This document shows, in pieces, positions 1 to 9,087 of a DNA stretch of 64,000 nt. This stretch comes from Odiellus spinosus (lineage: Eukaryota > Arthropoda > Arachnida > Opiliones > Phalangiidae): NCBI GenBank assembly GCA_963920705.1, contig OY987240.1, positions 4,160,501 to 4,224,500 on the forward strand, in the 5' to 3' direction. Position 1 is the first letter of the stretch, and each line of letters begins with the position of its first letter. The translations under genes and the position numbers were made by a program. The notes under the pieces were generated by a model. It worked only from the letters and a program-made list of their open reading frames with translations, searched no databases and was not told the DNA's origin.

Positions 1-1631
1 AAAACACTAAACCACCTTTGCAGGTATGAATGCATTATCATGTCGAATATCTTTGCCAATACACATAGGAGTGAGACAGGTCTGTAGTTAGCGCAGTCAG
101 TAGCTGTGCCGGCTTTGTATATAGGCACAACCACTGACTGCTTCCAAAGCTCAGGGAAACACCGAGTAGTCAAGGATAAACTAAAAATATGTTCTAGAAT
201 AGGCAGAAGAATATCCCCACATCCCTTAATTATGAAGGCAGGGATACCATCAATACCAGTCGAGAATTTAAGAGGAAGTCTGTTTATGGCGCCATAGATG
301 TCCATTGGAGAGATGACGAAACTAGATAGGGCGTGAGTATCATTACGAGGAATGTTCATCATGTAGTGTTGGGAAGGATCAGTCTCATCAACAGAAACCC
401 GAGAGAACTGCTCAGCGAATGCACCAGCTATGGAACTGGCATCCGTGACCAAAGTATCCCCTTTCTTTATTGAAATGGATGCCGAACACTCCCTCAGGTT
501 GCCATTGACAAAGCTCCAAAACCTTTTGGGATGTCGCAAGGCATCCTCACAGACCCTTTTAGTCAAAATATCTTTGTCTCTCGTAATCAATTTGCGCACA
601 ATAGCTCGGTACTTTTTAAAGGAAATGAAATCGTTATTGTTTCCAGTACGTTTATGTTTTCTATAAAAGTACTTTTTCTGATCGATAGCATTACGAAGTA
701 CCATAGAAAACCAATGTGGGAACCGACGGTTAATAAGGGCACGCCTCTTTGGTATAGCGACATCCATAGCGCCAGTCAAATACCCCGTTAAAGTATCCAC
801 ACAAAAATTAACATCCCGGGAAGATAGAACCAAAGACCAATCACACTCCCGAAGTGTATTATAAAGCAAAGAATAATTACCCTTCTGATAATTATAGAAT
901 GATTGTGATTCTTGGGTAACCGGGTGTATTAAGACCGGGCAAGTAACTATAAAAGGTACATGAAATTTATCAGGATCAACGAAAGGCTCATCCAACTTGC
1001 CGACCTCTAAGCCATTGATGTTGGACAGGCAAAGATCAAGAGTGTTTCCACTGCTGTTAGGATAAGCATTATTCTGATTAAGATTGAACGAAAAACACAG
1101 ATCAAATATGTGGGAAGCCTTAGACTTCGTAATAGTAGTGCAACCCTGAGTGCCGTAAAGATTCCAGTCAACTCTGGGAAGATTAAAATCACCTAACAAA
1201 ATCAAATCACCAGAATAATCTAATAAATTGCCAAGTAAATGTTCCTTAAATTTTGAATACTGAAGGTCAGTGTTTGTAGGCCGAAAGTAGCCGTTTCCCA
1301 GAATGAGCGAATTTTTAGCGGAAAGTTTCAATTCAATAAAAACGCATTCATCCACTCCTTCAAGGTCACGGCGTCTAACAGAAGTCAAATCACGCTTCAC
1401 GGCAATCAAAGAACCACCACCCCGATTCTGATCATAGTTCGGATCAGGACGATCCGCGCGATAAACAATATAAGAATTAGTAAAATAGTCAGAATTAAAA
1501 AATTCCTGGTTAAGCCAGGTTTCTGTTAAACAAATAATATCAAAATTTTGAGAATTGACATTTCGAAAAAAGTCCGTTGATTTAGTCCGAAGCCCGCGCA
1601 CGTTTTGATAAGCAATTTTCAATAAGTTCAT
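1..1631 (-). CDS. LINE A ORF2: APE endonuclease and start of reverse transcriptase (partial)
   Basis: One uninterrupted minus-strand frame runs from an ATG at 1631-1629 to the window edge (about 543 codons, no stop). The N-terminal ~220 residues read as an apurinic-type endonuclease: QNVRG near the start, TETW around residue 33, then RGGGS, LLGDFN and LDLCLSN in the usual order. The last part enters reverse transcriptase with VVVPIYKAG followed by NYRPVSLL, the first RT blocks; the catalytic YADD lies beyond the window. It follows ORF1 after 11 bases, as expected for a two-ORF LINE of the CR1/Jockey group (family known, exact clade inferred). The full open frame suggests a young insertion. 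Confidence 0.9.
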   Translation of the reverse strand, partial: MNLLKIAYQNVRGLRTKSTDFFRNVNSQNFDIICLTETWLNQEFFNSDYFTNSYIVYRADRPDPNYDQNRGGGSLIAVKRDLTSVRRRDLEGVDECVFIELKLSAKNSLILGNGYFRPTNTDLQYSKFKEHLLGNLLDYSGDLILLGDFNLPRVDWNLYGTQGCTTITKSKASHIFDLCFSFNLNQNNAYPNSSGNTLDLCLSNINGLEVGKLDEPFVDPDKFHVPFIVTCPVLIHPVTQESQSFYNYQKGNYSLLYNTLRECDWSLVLSSRDVNFCVDTLTGYLTGAMDVAIPKRRALINRRFPHWFSMVLRNAIDQKKYFYRKHKRTGNNNDFISFKKYRAIVRKLITRDKDILTKRVCEDALRHPKRFWSFVNGNLRECSASISIKKGDTLVTDASSIAGAFAEQFSRVSVDETDPSQHYMMNIPRNDTHALSSFVISPMDIYGAINRLPLKFSTGIDGIPAFIIKGCGDILLPILEHIFSLSLTTRCFPELWKQSVVVPIYKAGTATDCANYRPVSLLCVLAKIFDMIMHSYLQRWFSV

Positions 1632-1642
1632 ATAATGGTAAA

Positions 1643-2629
1643 TTACTTAGAAGACTGAAGTTCACTGTCATGCTTATAATTATCACGAAGTTGTCCTCCA
1701 AAATCAGTGATTATGCAATTGATGGGCCAAATCGAAGGATCGGAAAGTTTCTCAAAATCAGAATCGTTAGCGCAAGACACGTAGAAAGAAGAATGTGTTG
1801 CATTAGGGTTCTTCGTACGGAGGCGAATGCAGCAAGCCGAGGCTATGTCTTGCTCCTCTACAAGAGTCTTCTGAAGATCTTTGGAGAGAAGATTATAATC
1901 CAACCAGCTTACAAAGATAGCCTTTTTCGAGGTTATTGAACCAGGGGGTCGTCTTTCGGCAGCCTTAATGGTGGAGTAAGTAGCCGAACCAACTTTGACC
2001 GGTTTTTTTTCGGTATGTGAGGGAAGTCGTACAGGTTGATTGAGAACTGGAACAGGATTTCCACGTTGGAGAACCTGACTAAATGAGGCTGGTCCTGAAT
2101 TGTTCATGGGTGGTGGACGGAAAGCAACACTCGTAAGGTTGGCAAATTGAGATCCGCCACTGGGTCCTTGTCGGTAAGACCGCAATTCACACTCCAAATC
2201 CATTTTCTCCTTATGAAGTGTTTCAATCTTAGATTCAAGAATTTCCACCCGAGCAGCTAGGTTTACCGCCGATAGTTCAACTGATTCAAGTTTTTGGAGT
2301 ATTTTATCCAGTATAGAGTTAGAGTCCCTGGTAAGACTGTCAGTATGAAGCAGCTGATTAAAAATCTCATGAACCGAAGCCAGAGAGACAAATTCCCCTG
2401 ATTGTGGGGTAGAAACAGAGTTGGGGTCGTCCAGAGAACAAGTAAGAGAGACAGATGGCGAATCACCCGAGGAATTCCTAGCAGATATACATTTCTTGCA
2501 AGTAAACGTTGGTTGGCTAATACATTGCTTGTGGTTTCGCTTCCGACAACCACCACTACAGCTTATTATCGATTGCTTCCCATAAAATGGCTTGTGACAG
2601 GTAACACATGTATCGGAAGATGGAGCCAT
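1643..2629 (-). CDS. LINE A ORF1: PHD-like zinc-finger nucleic-acid-binding protein
   Basis: A 328-residue frame directly upstream of the endonuclease/RT ORF. Residues ~8-45 hold a cysteine/histidine array (CVTC, CSGGC, H, C, CKKC) of the PHD/treble-clef type found in ORF1 proteins of several animal CR1-, L2- and Jockey-like LINEs. A heptad-rich stretch at ~110-155 (ESVELSAV ... LHKEKMDLE) is likely a coiled coil, followed by a proline-rich basic linker and a C-terminal domain. The expected role is RNA binding in the retrotransposition particle. The frame is intact; ATG 2629 precedes the zinc finger by only a few residues, so the start is reasonable. Confidence 0.85.
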   Translation of the reverse strand: MAPSSDTCVTCHKPFYGKQSIISCSGGCRKRNHKQCISQPTFTCKKCISARNSSGDSPSVSLTCSLDDPNSVSTPQSGEFVSLASVHEIFNQLLHTDSLTRDSNSILDKILQKLESVELSAVNLAARVEILESKIETLHKEKMDLECELRSYRQGPSGGSQFANLTSVAFRPPPMNNSGPASFSQVLQRGNPVPVLNQPVRLPSHTEKKPVKVGSATYSTIKAAERRPPGSITSKKAIFVSWLDYNLLSKDLQKTLVEEQDIASACCIRLRTKNPNATHSSFYVSCANDSDFEKLSDPSIWPINCIITDFGGQLRDNYKHDSELQSSK

Positions 2630-2837
2630 ATCAAAACTGTGTACTCACTGTGACAAGTGTTGAATTCCAGTAATAATAGTGATCGATAAGACGTCCGAAA
2701 AGTGAAATAACCTAGTTATAAAACTGCTAAGCCTCGGCCTTTAAAAAAAGGCTAAAAGCAGTTTGAAAAAAGTCTCGCGGACGTTGTAGAAAAATTGCAC
2801 GCGCACCGAATAAAAACACGTCCGCTCGCGACAAAAT
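2630..2837 (-). other. LINE A 5' leader
   Basis: Non-coding stretch between ORF1 of LINE A and the (AAT)n array. On the minus strand this would be the 5' untranslated region and internal promoter; no TATA box is obvious. The 5' boundary is placed at the microsatellite by inference only. Confidence 0.45.
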
Positions 2838-3076
<239 letters not shown>

Positions 3077-3123
3077 TTAGTAAGTTACAATAAGGGTTGA
3101 TTAAGAGTTCTTTAGTCACGTAC

Positions 3124-3696
3124 CGGCCACCCCAAACGTCATAGGAGTACAAGGCGGCCGCCGGAACCTTGTTGTTCCGCACAACCGCCTGAAACTGGTT
3201 CATGGCAGCGCCCGGGTACTCCCCGTACCGTATCTGGTAGCGGGCGGCAAGATGGAGGAAGTGGGCGAGGATGCTAGAAATACATATATATATATATAAA
3301 TTATAAATGTAAAATTACGACTATTTGACTTTGAGAAGCTGGTGAAACTTACACGGCTGAGTGGGCGTCCGGGTGGGGGGTGTGCGGAGGGGCGAGCCAG
3401 GGGTATCCTGTTCGGTCAGGGGCGTCGACGACCGCGTACCCTTCCGCGAAATGGCGACGGTGGGCAGCGGGTTTCGGCGACGGTGTCCCTCTCCGGAGGA
3501 GCGGTTCCTCCCGCTGCTCAGGGGTCGCTGCGGGATTCCCCTCCTCCCAAAACGGTGATGGCGGCGGAGACGGACGACGCGGCACGCGACGCACCCCCAC
3601 AATCCGGGCTTCGGGCGCCCCAGCTCCGAAAAGAGCTCGCCGAGCTCTGGCGGGGTGTCGAGCGGCTCGGGGGGTCCCCCTAGGTGACCTCGCCAT
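3124..3696 (-). CDS. GC-rich two-exon gene fragment, unknown product
   Basis: Exon 1 (3696-3353) opens with ATG and encodes a Pro/Arg-rich stretch of ~114 residues. It ends at a canonical donor GTAAGT (3352-3347). Exon 2 begins at 3273 after acceptor TTTCTAG, and the 79-bp intron is AT-rich. Splicing keeps the frame and continues with FLHLAARYQIRYGEYPGAAM and then NNKVPAAALYSYDVWGGRYV, which looks like real protein. Another donor-like GTACGT at 3123-3118 may end the exon before the microsatellite. Composition is far more GC-rich than the surroundings. The product is unrecognised; it could be a transposon gag-like gene or a host exon. Confidence 0.4.
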
Positions 3697-3820
3697 CCAA
3701 CGTTGGTCCGGAGACCGGCGCGGCGAGTACGCCGAGCTTCCCGGGGTTGAGGCAGGGGCCTCCAGCTTTACACGGCTATTATAAAAAAATATTTAAAATA
3801 TCTGCAAAATATAAGGTTTT

Positions 3821-4220
3821 GAAAATCTCGGTACTTCAAGTTGGAATATGTTTTAGACCTCTTAACCTAGAGTGTAATCAATTTCTAAAACTATATTTCT
3901 AAATATATACGGGCATTTGTTTATTAAAAACGACCCGCAATTAAACAAAGTTAATTCTAAAATAGGGTTGAAAACTCAAAAAGTTATTTCTAAAATGTCC
4001 CGAAATTAATCAAAGTTAATTCTAAAATAGGGTTGAAACCCCAAAAGGTTATTTCTAAAATATGGTTGAAAACCCAAAAAGTTATTTCTAAAATGTGCCG
4101 AAATTAATCAAAGTTATTTCTAAAATGTCCCGAAATTAAACCAAGTTATTTCTAAAATGTCCCGAAATTAAACCAAGTTATTTTCTAAAACGATATCCAA
4201 CTTAAAGTACCGAGATTTTC
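3821..4220. repeat. Foldback element with ~36-bp inverted ends and internal tandem repeats
   Basis: The left arm (3821-3857, GAAAATCTCGGTACTTCAAG...) matches the reverse complement of 4185-4220 with few differences. Between the arms lies a degenerate tandem array built on AAAGTTATTTCTAAAATGTC and CCGAAATTAA units. No coding capacity. Probably a non-autonomous DNA transposon or foldback element. Confidence 0.7.
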
Positions 4221-4230
4221 TATTCTTAAA

Positions 4231-4990
4231 GTACTTACGTCAAATCGGGAAGTTGGTGGGCCATCTTATTTTTACGGTTTAGTTTTGTTGGCGCGGGTTC
4301 GAGCGGCGAGAGCAGAATGGTAGTCTTGGTTAAAAATTTAGGCGTTTTTATCCTAAAAATTGTATAGGAAACCCGCAAGATAATTTTACCCCCTTGTCCC
4401 CGGGCGATCGCGACCCTCCAATGGTCAGCTAAGGTTCAAGAATCTTCACTTAACGCCCCCCCCCCCCAACGAACTACCACACCTTAACCAGCGAACGCTT
4501 ACAAAATTTATCACATTGTGAAATAACAGGCCAAAATTTCACCAATGGTCATTCATCTTTCAGCAAGGACCAATTATCTTCCCACTATTGAAGCCTGGTT
4601 TTCTTTACCTCTGGTATGGACCACCTACTTTGTAGGCCAACCGAGGTTGGCCCATCATGGCTTCTGAACCGCGGGTTGTTCCTACCCTTTTTTTTGACTT
4701 GGGGGTTTAACTACCTATCCGTCTTTTTTAAGATCACTATTTTTGATTAACAATTTATCGTGAGAAAGGTTCTTCCCATTTTTAGGAAAGAAAGATGTTC
4801 TCTTATTTCTATAGACCCAGATTTTCCCACCGAAAATATAAAGTTTTACAAAGTCATATAGCAAGCCTCCGAAAAACGAACATTATTTAATGTTTAAATA
4901 ATAATTATTAGTATAGGCTTAATTACCGCGTAAACAACAGCCGCGAAACGCGTAACGCGACCGCGAAGGGGGTGTGGACTGTCACCGCGA
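4231..4990. other. Intergenic stretch, no gene seen
   Basis: No supportable ORF. It contains a C12 run at about 4457-4468 and AT-rich sequence. The left end of Polinton 1 should lie in or near this stretch, but no terminal inverted repeat could be matched to the right side by eye. Confidence 0.6.
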
Positions 4991-4995
4991 ATCGC

Positions 4996-5013
4996 GATAT
5001 AATACCTATAAAA
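4996..5013 (+). promoter_or_regulatory. TATA-like promoter of the Polinton 1 left gene
   Basis: GATATAAT followed by TATAAAA at 5007-5013, 53-59 bases before the ATPase ATG at 5066, placing a transcription start near 5037. Position and match are good; function is inferred. Confidence 0.45.
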
Positions 5014-5065
5014 TTAAATGTCTTTTCGAAATTAGAATCATTAGAGTTTGAGTTTTGGAGTTGTC

Positions 5066-5686
5066 ATGTTACGATTCAATCATCCTTCCGGTACCCTGGT
5101 GGTCGGTAGCTCCGGCAGTGGGAAAACTATGTTGTGTCAGAGGATAATAAAAGAGCGGGCTTCAATGTTTGACCCCCCCATAGCTCAAGTGGATTGGTAT
5201 TACTCTGTTTGGCAACCAATCTATGACGATATCAAGAAATTAGGAGTAAATTTTTTAGAAGGGTTACCCGACGTATCAATTTATGATGGTTCCCGAAATG
5301 TCTTGTTAGTTATCGATGATCTTATGAGTCAAAATAAAGGGGGATTGATTGCTGATATTTTCACTAAATATTCGCATCATAAGTCTTTGTCCGTACTTTT
5401 CATTGTTCAAAATCTTTTTAATAAAAGTATCCGCGAAATCTCGTTAAACGCGACTTATATAATACTTTTCAAGCAAACACGAGACTTAAATCAAATCAAT
5501 ATTCTAGCGCGACAATTATGTCCTAGTAACTCAAAATTCATTCTGGATAGCTACTTAGATGCTACGTCCCAACCTCATACGTATATCTTATACGACCTTT
5601 CGCAAACAATCCCCGAAGAGTGGAGATTAAGAACGAATATTTTCCCCAACGAAACTCTAACAGTATACACCCCCAGAAAACAATAA
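5066..5686 (+). CDS. FtsK/HerA (A32-like) genome-packaging ATPase
   Basis: About 206 residues from ATG 5066 (the frame is open a little further upstream but without an ATG). Walker A GSSGSGKT lies at ~15-22, Walker B LLVIDDL at ~80-86, then a sensor-like VLFIVQNLF and an arginine-containing C-terminus ending in WRLRTNIFPN. Size and motif order match the small packaging ATPases of Polintons and related viruses, which drive DNA into the preformed capsid. It shares the NLF, ISLNA and FPNE motifs with the ATPase of Polinton 2. First gene of the block; the next ORF starts 38 bp downstream. Confidence 0.92.
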   Translation: MLRFNHPSGTLVVGSSGSGKTMLCQRIIKERASMFDPPIAQVDWYYSVWQPIYDDIKKLGVNFLEGLPDVSIYDGSRNVLLVIDDLMSQNKGGLIADIFTKYSHHKSLSVLFIVQNLFNKSIREISLNATYIILFKQTRDLNQINILARQLCPSNSKFILDSYLDATSQPHTYILYDLSQTIPEEWRLRTNIFPNETLTVYTPRKQ

Positions 5687-5724
5687 AACTCTTCAGCCCC
5701 CTCGGTAATCCCATCATTAGTGGT

Positions 5725-6087
5725 ATGGCCCCCAAAGCGCGAACAACGAAAACTCGCTCGAGTCTTGCGAAACGTAACGCCGACCTTATATCAGCCTTAG
5801 GTCGTGTTAAGCGTGGCCAAAGGCTTAGTATATTAAAATCTGCTCCCAAAGAATTGATCGAGGCCCTGAGCGAAGTAGCTTTAAACGCCTTAAGTGGTAA
5901 TCTATATTTAAGTCCTAAAAATACCTTACAACTAGCCCGACATAAGAAAAATCTACGTCAGATTGGAGATCGACGTTTAAATTGGCGTAAAAAGAAACAT
6001 CTATTAATTAACCAGAAAGGTAGTGGCTTCTTCTCGTTACTTTTACCGCTCGCCGCCAATATCCTTGGGAGTCTCGTAGGACAATGA
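5725..6087 (+). CDS. Small basic protein with hydrophobic C-terminus (virion core / pX-like)
   Basis: About 120 residues from ATG 5725 (an upstream in-frame ATG at 5620 lies inside the ATPase gene and is less likely). The N-terminus is Lys/Arg-rich, the middle is alpha-helical, and it ends in a glycine/leucine-rich hydrophobic tail (GSGFFSLLLPLAANILGSL). Polinton 2 has a counterpart at 43273-43671, also between ATPase and MKR genes, ending in GGFLPGLLGALIPTL. Such proteins in adintoviruses have been compared with adenovirus core/membrane-active proteins; that role is inference. Its stop overlaps the next ATG as ATGA. Confidence 0.75.
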   Translation: MAPKARTTKTRSSLAKRNADLISALGRVKRGQRLSILKSAPKELIEALSEVALNALSGNLYLSPKNTLQLARHKKNLRQIGDRRLNWRKKKHLLINQKGSGFFSLLLPLAANILGSLVGQ

Positions 6088-6827
6088 AACAATTCGTTAA
6101 AATGCACCTTGTTCCTATATCTCGCACTCCCCTAAATTCCGAGAATGTTAGCTGGGCCATCCCTTCAGAAAATTTCGCCTCGCCGGCCGGAGGGGCCGTG
6201 CCGAAAGAAAAAGCTGTTTTAAATACCCTGGAGTCTGAAATGCGAAATATATTAGATGATTGCGATCTTGACGATAGGACCAAATGGATACACTATAGTC
6301 AAATTTTACAAAGAGCCCAAAATATAACCAAGAAAGAAATTAGTAAATTACCCTATGAACGTTGGCTAAATTTATTTCCGCTCAAATATAGGGGGCTCGC
6401 CCGTAAAATTTTCGATCATTTGACAGAAAGCGATAACAGAGTAACGTGGTCTACAATAAACGGTAACATCGTCATCGACGGTCACGCCGTTAAAGATTCT
6501 GATATCAGCGAATTAATTTTTCATACGATTAAACTTAGCGAGGGCAAAAGCCTCGGAACTCATCCAGTAGGCTGGGTCGAATTCGCGCCTTTTGTTAAGA
6601 CGTTTTTACCGCAACACTCCGTCGTTACCACCCCCGTACGCCCGTCACCCCTCGCAACACCGACCCGTTCGACGCCGTTAAAATTAAGATTACGCAAAGC
6701 GAAAAAGCCGCCCACGAAAATTACCAGCAAAACTGTACACACAATTAGAAAACGGCTCGGGCTACCACATAAAAGCCCCAACTCCCAAGAATGGCTAACG
6801 TTCAAAACGACCAAATCAACACCTTAG
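6084..6827 (+). CDS. Conserved Polinton protein of unknown function (MKQ/MKR family)
   Basis: A 247-residue protein beginning MKQFVKMHLVP. The Polinton 2 counterpart (43668-44273) begins MKRMILVPE, and both have a helical segment with a tyrosine-centred motif (HYSQILQRAQ here, YSDVFQKYI there) around residues 60-80. The C-terminal third is Pro/Thr/Ser-rich and then strongly basic, suggesting DNA or capsid interior binding. It starts inside the stop of the previous gene (ATGA overlap), and that overlap is conserved in Polinton 2. The gene overlaps the integrase start by 37 bp. No enzymatic motif is visible. Confidence 0.7.
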   Translation: MKQFVKMHLVPISRTPLNSENVSWAIPSENFASPAGGAVPKEKAVLNTLESEMRNILDDCDLDDRTKWIHYSQILQRAQNITKKEISKLPYERWLNLFPLKYRGLARKIFDHLTESDNRVTWSTINGNIVIDGHAVKDSDISELIFHTIKLSEGKSLGTHPVGWVEFAPFVKTFLPQHSVVTTPVRPSPLATPTRSTPLKLRLRKAKKPPTKITSKTVHTIRKRLGLPHKSPNSQEWLTFKTTKSTP

Positions 6828-7891
6828 AAGGAATTTATTTTGATGAAAGTAATCCGGCGTCATTTTCGAGTATCGAATCATTATACCAGTCCGTTAAAAA
6901 TAAGGGTATTTCGAGGGAGAATGTGAAAGAATTTCTGGAAGGGTCCGAAGCTTATACACTTCACGTCACGGCTAGAAAGAAATTTAAACGACGAAAAATT
7001 CCCGTCACCAATATTGGCGATAGGTTTGAAATTGACCTGGCGGACATGCAGTCTTTGGCAAAATACAACGATTCGTATAAGTATTTGCTAATGGGTATCG
7101 ATTGCTTCTCGCGAAAGGCCTACAGTATCCCTTTAAAGAGGAAGAGCGGAGATGAGGTCGTTCGAGGTCTGAAGGAGATTTTCGGCGATAGCGTCCCGCG
7201 CGCCATCTATAGTGATAGTGGGACTGAATTTTTAAACACTAAAGTGAAAGCCTTGCTAAAGAAAAGTAATGTTAAATTTACTGCTATGGTATCGGAACCG
7301 CACCACGCCCCCTTCATTGAAAGGCTTAATCGTACTATCAAAGGGCGAATGTACCGTTATTTCACGCATAACAATACCCGGCGTTACATCGATATTCTTC
7401 AAACTTTAATCTCCGCGTATAACGGGGCCAAGCATTCAACGATTAAAATGGCGCCTGATCAAGTCCATAACGGAAACATCTTACAAGTTTATCGTAACAT
7501 CTACGGGGCTACTAAAAAACTTAAAGTCAAGCCCGCTAAATTTAAAACTGGTGACCATGTCAGAATTAGTAAACTTCGTTCGGTTTTCGCTAAAGGTTTC
7601 GAAGCCAATTTCTCGGTCGAAGTATTTAAAATAACTGGTGTACTAGAAAACAAGACGCCACATTTGTATAGGCTTCAAGACTACAATGGTCAAGATATAA
7701 CGGGGCTCTTTTACGCTTTTCAACTCATTAGAACCAAGGTACCCGAACTGTACAGTATAGATAAAATTCTGAAGAAAAGGAAACGGAAAGGGAAATTGGA
7801 ATATTTTGTTTCATTTATTGGCCTACCTAAAGACCAGAATTGTTGGGTTAGTAGCGAAAATGTCAGACCTTTACCTAACGCTCCCAAGTGA
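6791..7891 (+). CDS. Retrovirus-like integrase with C-terminal chromodomain
   Basis: 366 residues. The N-terminal helical region starts with YFDESNPASF and runs to YTLHVTARKKF, then the rve catalytic core: first Asp in IDLADMQ (~78-84), second in SDSGTEF (~140), Glu in IERLNRT (~175), the D,D(~35)E arrangement. KHSTIKMAPDQV closes the core. An SH3-like basic segment (GDHVRISK) follows, and the last ~55 residues read as a chromodomain (YSIDKILKKRKRKGKLEYFV ... GLP ... CWVSSENV). Chromodomains direct integration to marked chromatin in several retroelements; that use here is inferred. The Polinton 2 integrase lacks this module. Confidence 0.93.
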   Translation: MANVQNDQINTLEGIYFDESNPASFSSIESLYQSVKNKGISRENVKEFLEGSEAYTLHVTARKKFKRRKIPVTNIGDRFEIDLADMQSLAKYNDSYKYLLMGIDCFSRKAYSIPLKRKSGDEVVRGLKEIFGDSVPRAIYSDSGTEFLNTKVKALLKKSNVKFTAMVSEPHHAPFIERLNRTIKGRMYRYFTHNNTRRYIDILQTLISAYNGAKHSTIKMAPDQVHNGNILQVYRNIYGATKKLKVKPAKFKTGDHVRISKLRSVFAKGFEANFSVEVFKITGVLENKTPHLYRLQDYNGQDITGLFYAFQLIRTKVPELYSIDKILKKRKRKGKLEYFVSFIGLPKDQNCWVSSENVRPLPNAPK

Positions 7892-8642
7892 TACGTCAAT
7901 GGATATTTTCCCCGACAACACAATGGCTTCATACGTCACGAAACTACCAAATCCAATTACCCTCAAGGGGTCGTGGGAATGCGCTTTGGTTGAACTAATA
8001 TATACGTCTAGTTTTTTCAACGTGAAAAAGGACACCGCTGCTGAAGTAAACGTCACACGTCGCTTGACATCTCGACCTCACCGGGGTAACGTTACGAAAC
8101 TCGGTATGATCGACGTGCCCCCCGGTCATTATCAGTCGATTGACCATTTATTAGGCGTCATTAATGACGTTGAAATCTGCCTTAAGAATCAAGCGTGCTT
8201 TCTCCATGACGTTACGACTGGTTATATCAACCTAAAGACTAAAGCGGCTGGTTCGATTGAACCTGTTTTGGCCATCCCTCGCGGTATCGCCGATATCATG
8301 GGTTACGAGGATTCCGAACATGTAAACGGGCGAGCCGAAAAACAAGCGCGTATAGACTGCCATATCCCTTCTCAATTGTACATTTATACAGATATTGTAG
8401 ACAATGTAATAGTGGGTGATTCTTTAGTCCCTCTTTTAAGGATTATTCCAGTTGAAAACACCAAATACGGGGATTCCGTAGTAAAGACCTTTGTTTCCCC
8501 CTATTATTTGCCGTTAGGTAAAAGCTACTTTGACACCATTACCGTACATATAAGAGATCATCTCGGCGAGCTCGCGCCATTTGAGTACGGGACACTGTCC
8601 TGCGTAGTACACTTGAGACAATGCGGCGGACGGCTAACTTAG
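7860..8642 (+). CDS. Penton-like minor capsid protein (single jelly roll)
   Basis: 260 residues from ATG 7860, overlapping the integrase end by 32 bp. The N-terminus (LYLTLPSDTSMDIFPDNT ... LPNPITLKGSWECALVEL) is the recurrent opening of Polinton/adintovirus penton-candidate proteins. PPGHYQSIDHLLGVIND and the C-terminal YYLPLG ... FEYGTLSCVVHLRQ are shared with the Polinton 2 protein. It is expected to form the capsid vertices. Homology is read from motifs; structure is inferred. Confidence 0.85.
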   Translation: MSDLYLTLPSDTSMDIFPDNTMASYVTKLPNPITLKGSWECALVELIYTSSFFNVKKDTAAEVNVTRRLTSRPHRGNVTKLGMIDVPPGHYQSIDHLLGVINDVEICLKNQACFLHDVTTGYINLKTKAAGSIEPVLAIPRGIADIMGYEDSEHVNGRAEKQARIDCHIPSQLYIYTDIVDNVIVGDSLVPLLRIIPVENTKYGDSVVKTFVSPYYLPLGKSYFDTITVHIRDHLGELAPFEYGTLSCVVHLRQCGGRLT

Positions 8643-9085
8643 AAAAGTGCAGCTATAGCCAATATTACCTGGCTCAGGCCCAGGGCCAAGCGGGTAATGG
8701 CGTAGGACCCGTGTATATTGGGCGAGCTTACCAGCGGGGACACGGAATCGGTAATATTTTAGCCCGCTTTGGCCGCTATATCGCGCCTATCCTTTATAAC
8801 GGCGCAAAATTTGTCGGCAAAAAACTATTGGGGACTGGTAAGCTCGTTTTTAATGACGTCATGAGTGGCCAAAACCTGCAAGAGGCCGTTAAGCGGCGTG
8901 GTACCGAAACATTAGACGAAGTCCGAAAACAGTATGGCTCCGGAAAACCGCGGAAAAAAAGAAAAACTGTTAAAAAAGTCTCAAAAAAGCGGAAAAAAAC
9001 TATAAAGAACGTAGGCAAACAACGAGCCAGATCAGTTAAGCGTCAGCTCGCATTCCGGACGGTTCGCGACATATTTTCGAGATAA
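8621..9085 (+). CDS. YQRGHG virion-associated protein (pVI/pX-like candidate)
   Basis: 154 residues, overlapping the penton gene by 22 bp. It opens with a Tyr/Gln/Gly-rich segment, then YQRGHGIGNIL, a hydrophobic/amphipathic stretch (ARFGRYIAPIL), GKKLLGTGK and a strongly Lys/Arg-rich tail. Polinton 2 has a close counterpart (FQRGHGIGSIF, GKEALGIGT) directly before its capsid gene. In adintoviruses proteins of this kind are thought to be membrane-active or DNA-condensing virion components; the exact role is not shown here. Confidence 0.8.
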   Translation: MRRTANLEKCSYSQYYLAQAQGQAGNGVGPVYIGRAYQRGHGIGNILARFGRYIAPILYNGAKFVGKKLLGTGKLVFNDVMSGQNLQEAVKRRGTETLDEVRKQYGSGKPRKKRKTVKKVSKKRKKTIKNVGKQRARSVKRQLAFRTVRDIFSR

Positions 9086-9087
9086 AA

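Noticed and set aside
3342-3784. Plus-strand frames in the GC-rich island
   Set aside because: Stop-poor GC-rich DNA produces frames on both strands; the minus strand has matching splice sites and is preferred.
5048-5065. Longer start for the Polinton 1 ATPase
   Set aside because: The extension begins at TTG; the first ATG at 5066 fits the family start.
6560-6814. Minus-strand frames inside Polinton 1 genes
   Set aside because: They lie opposite well-supported genes and show no motif.
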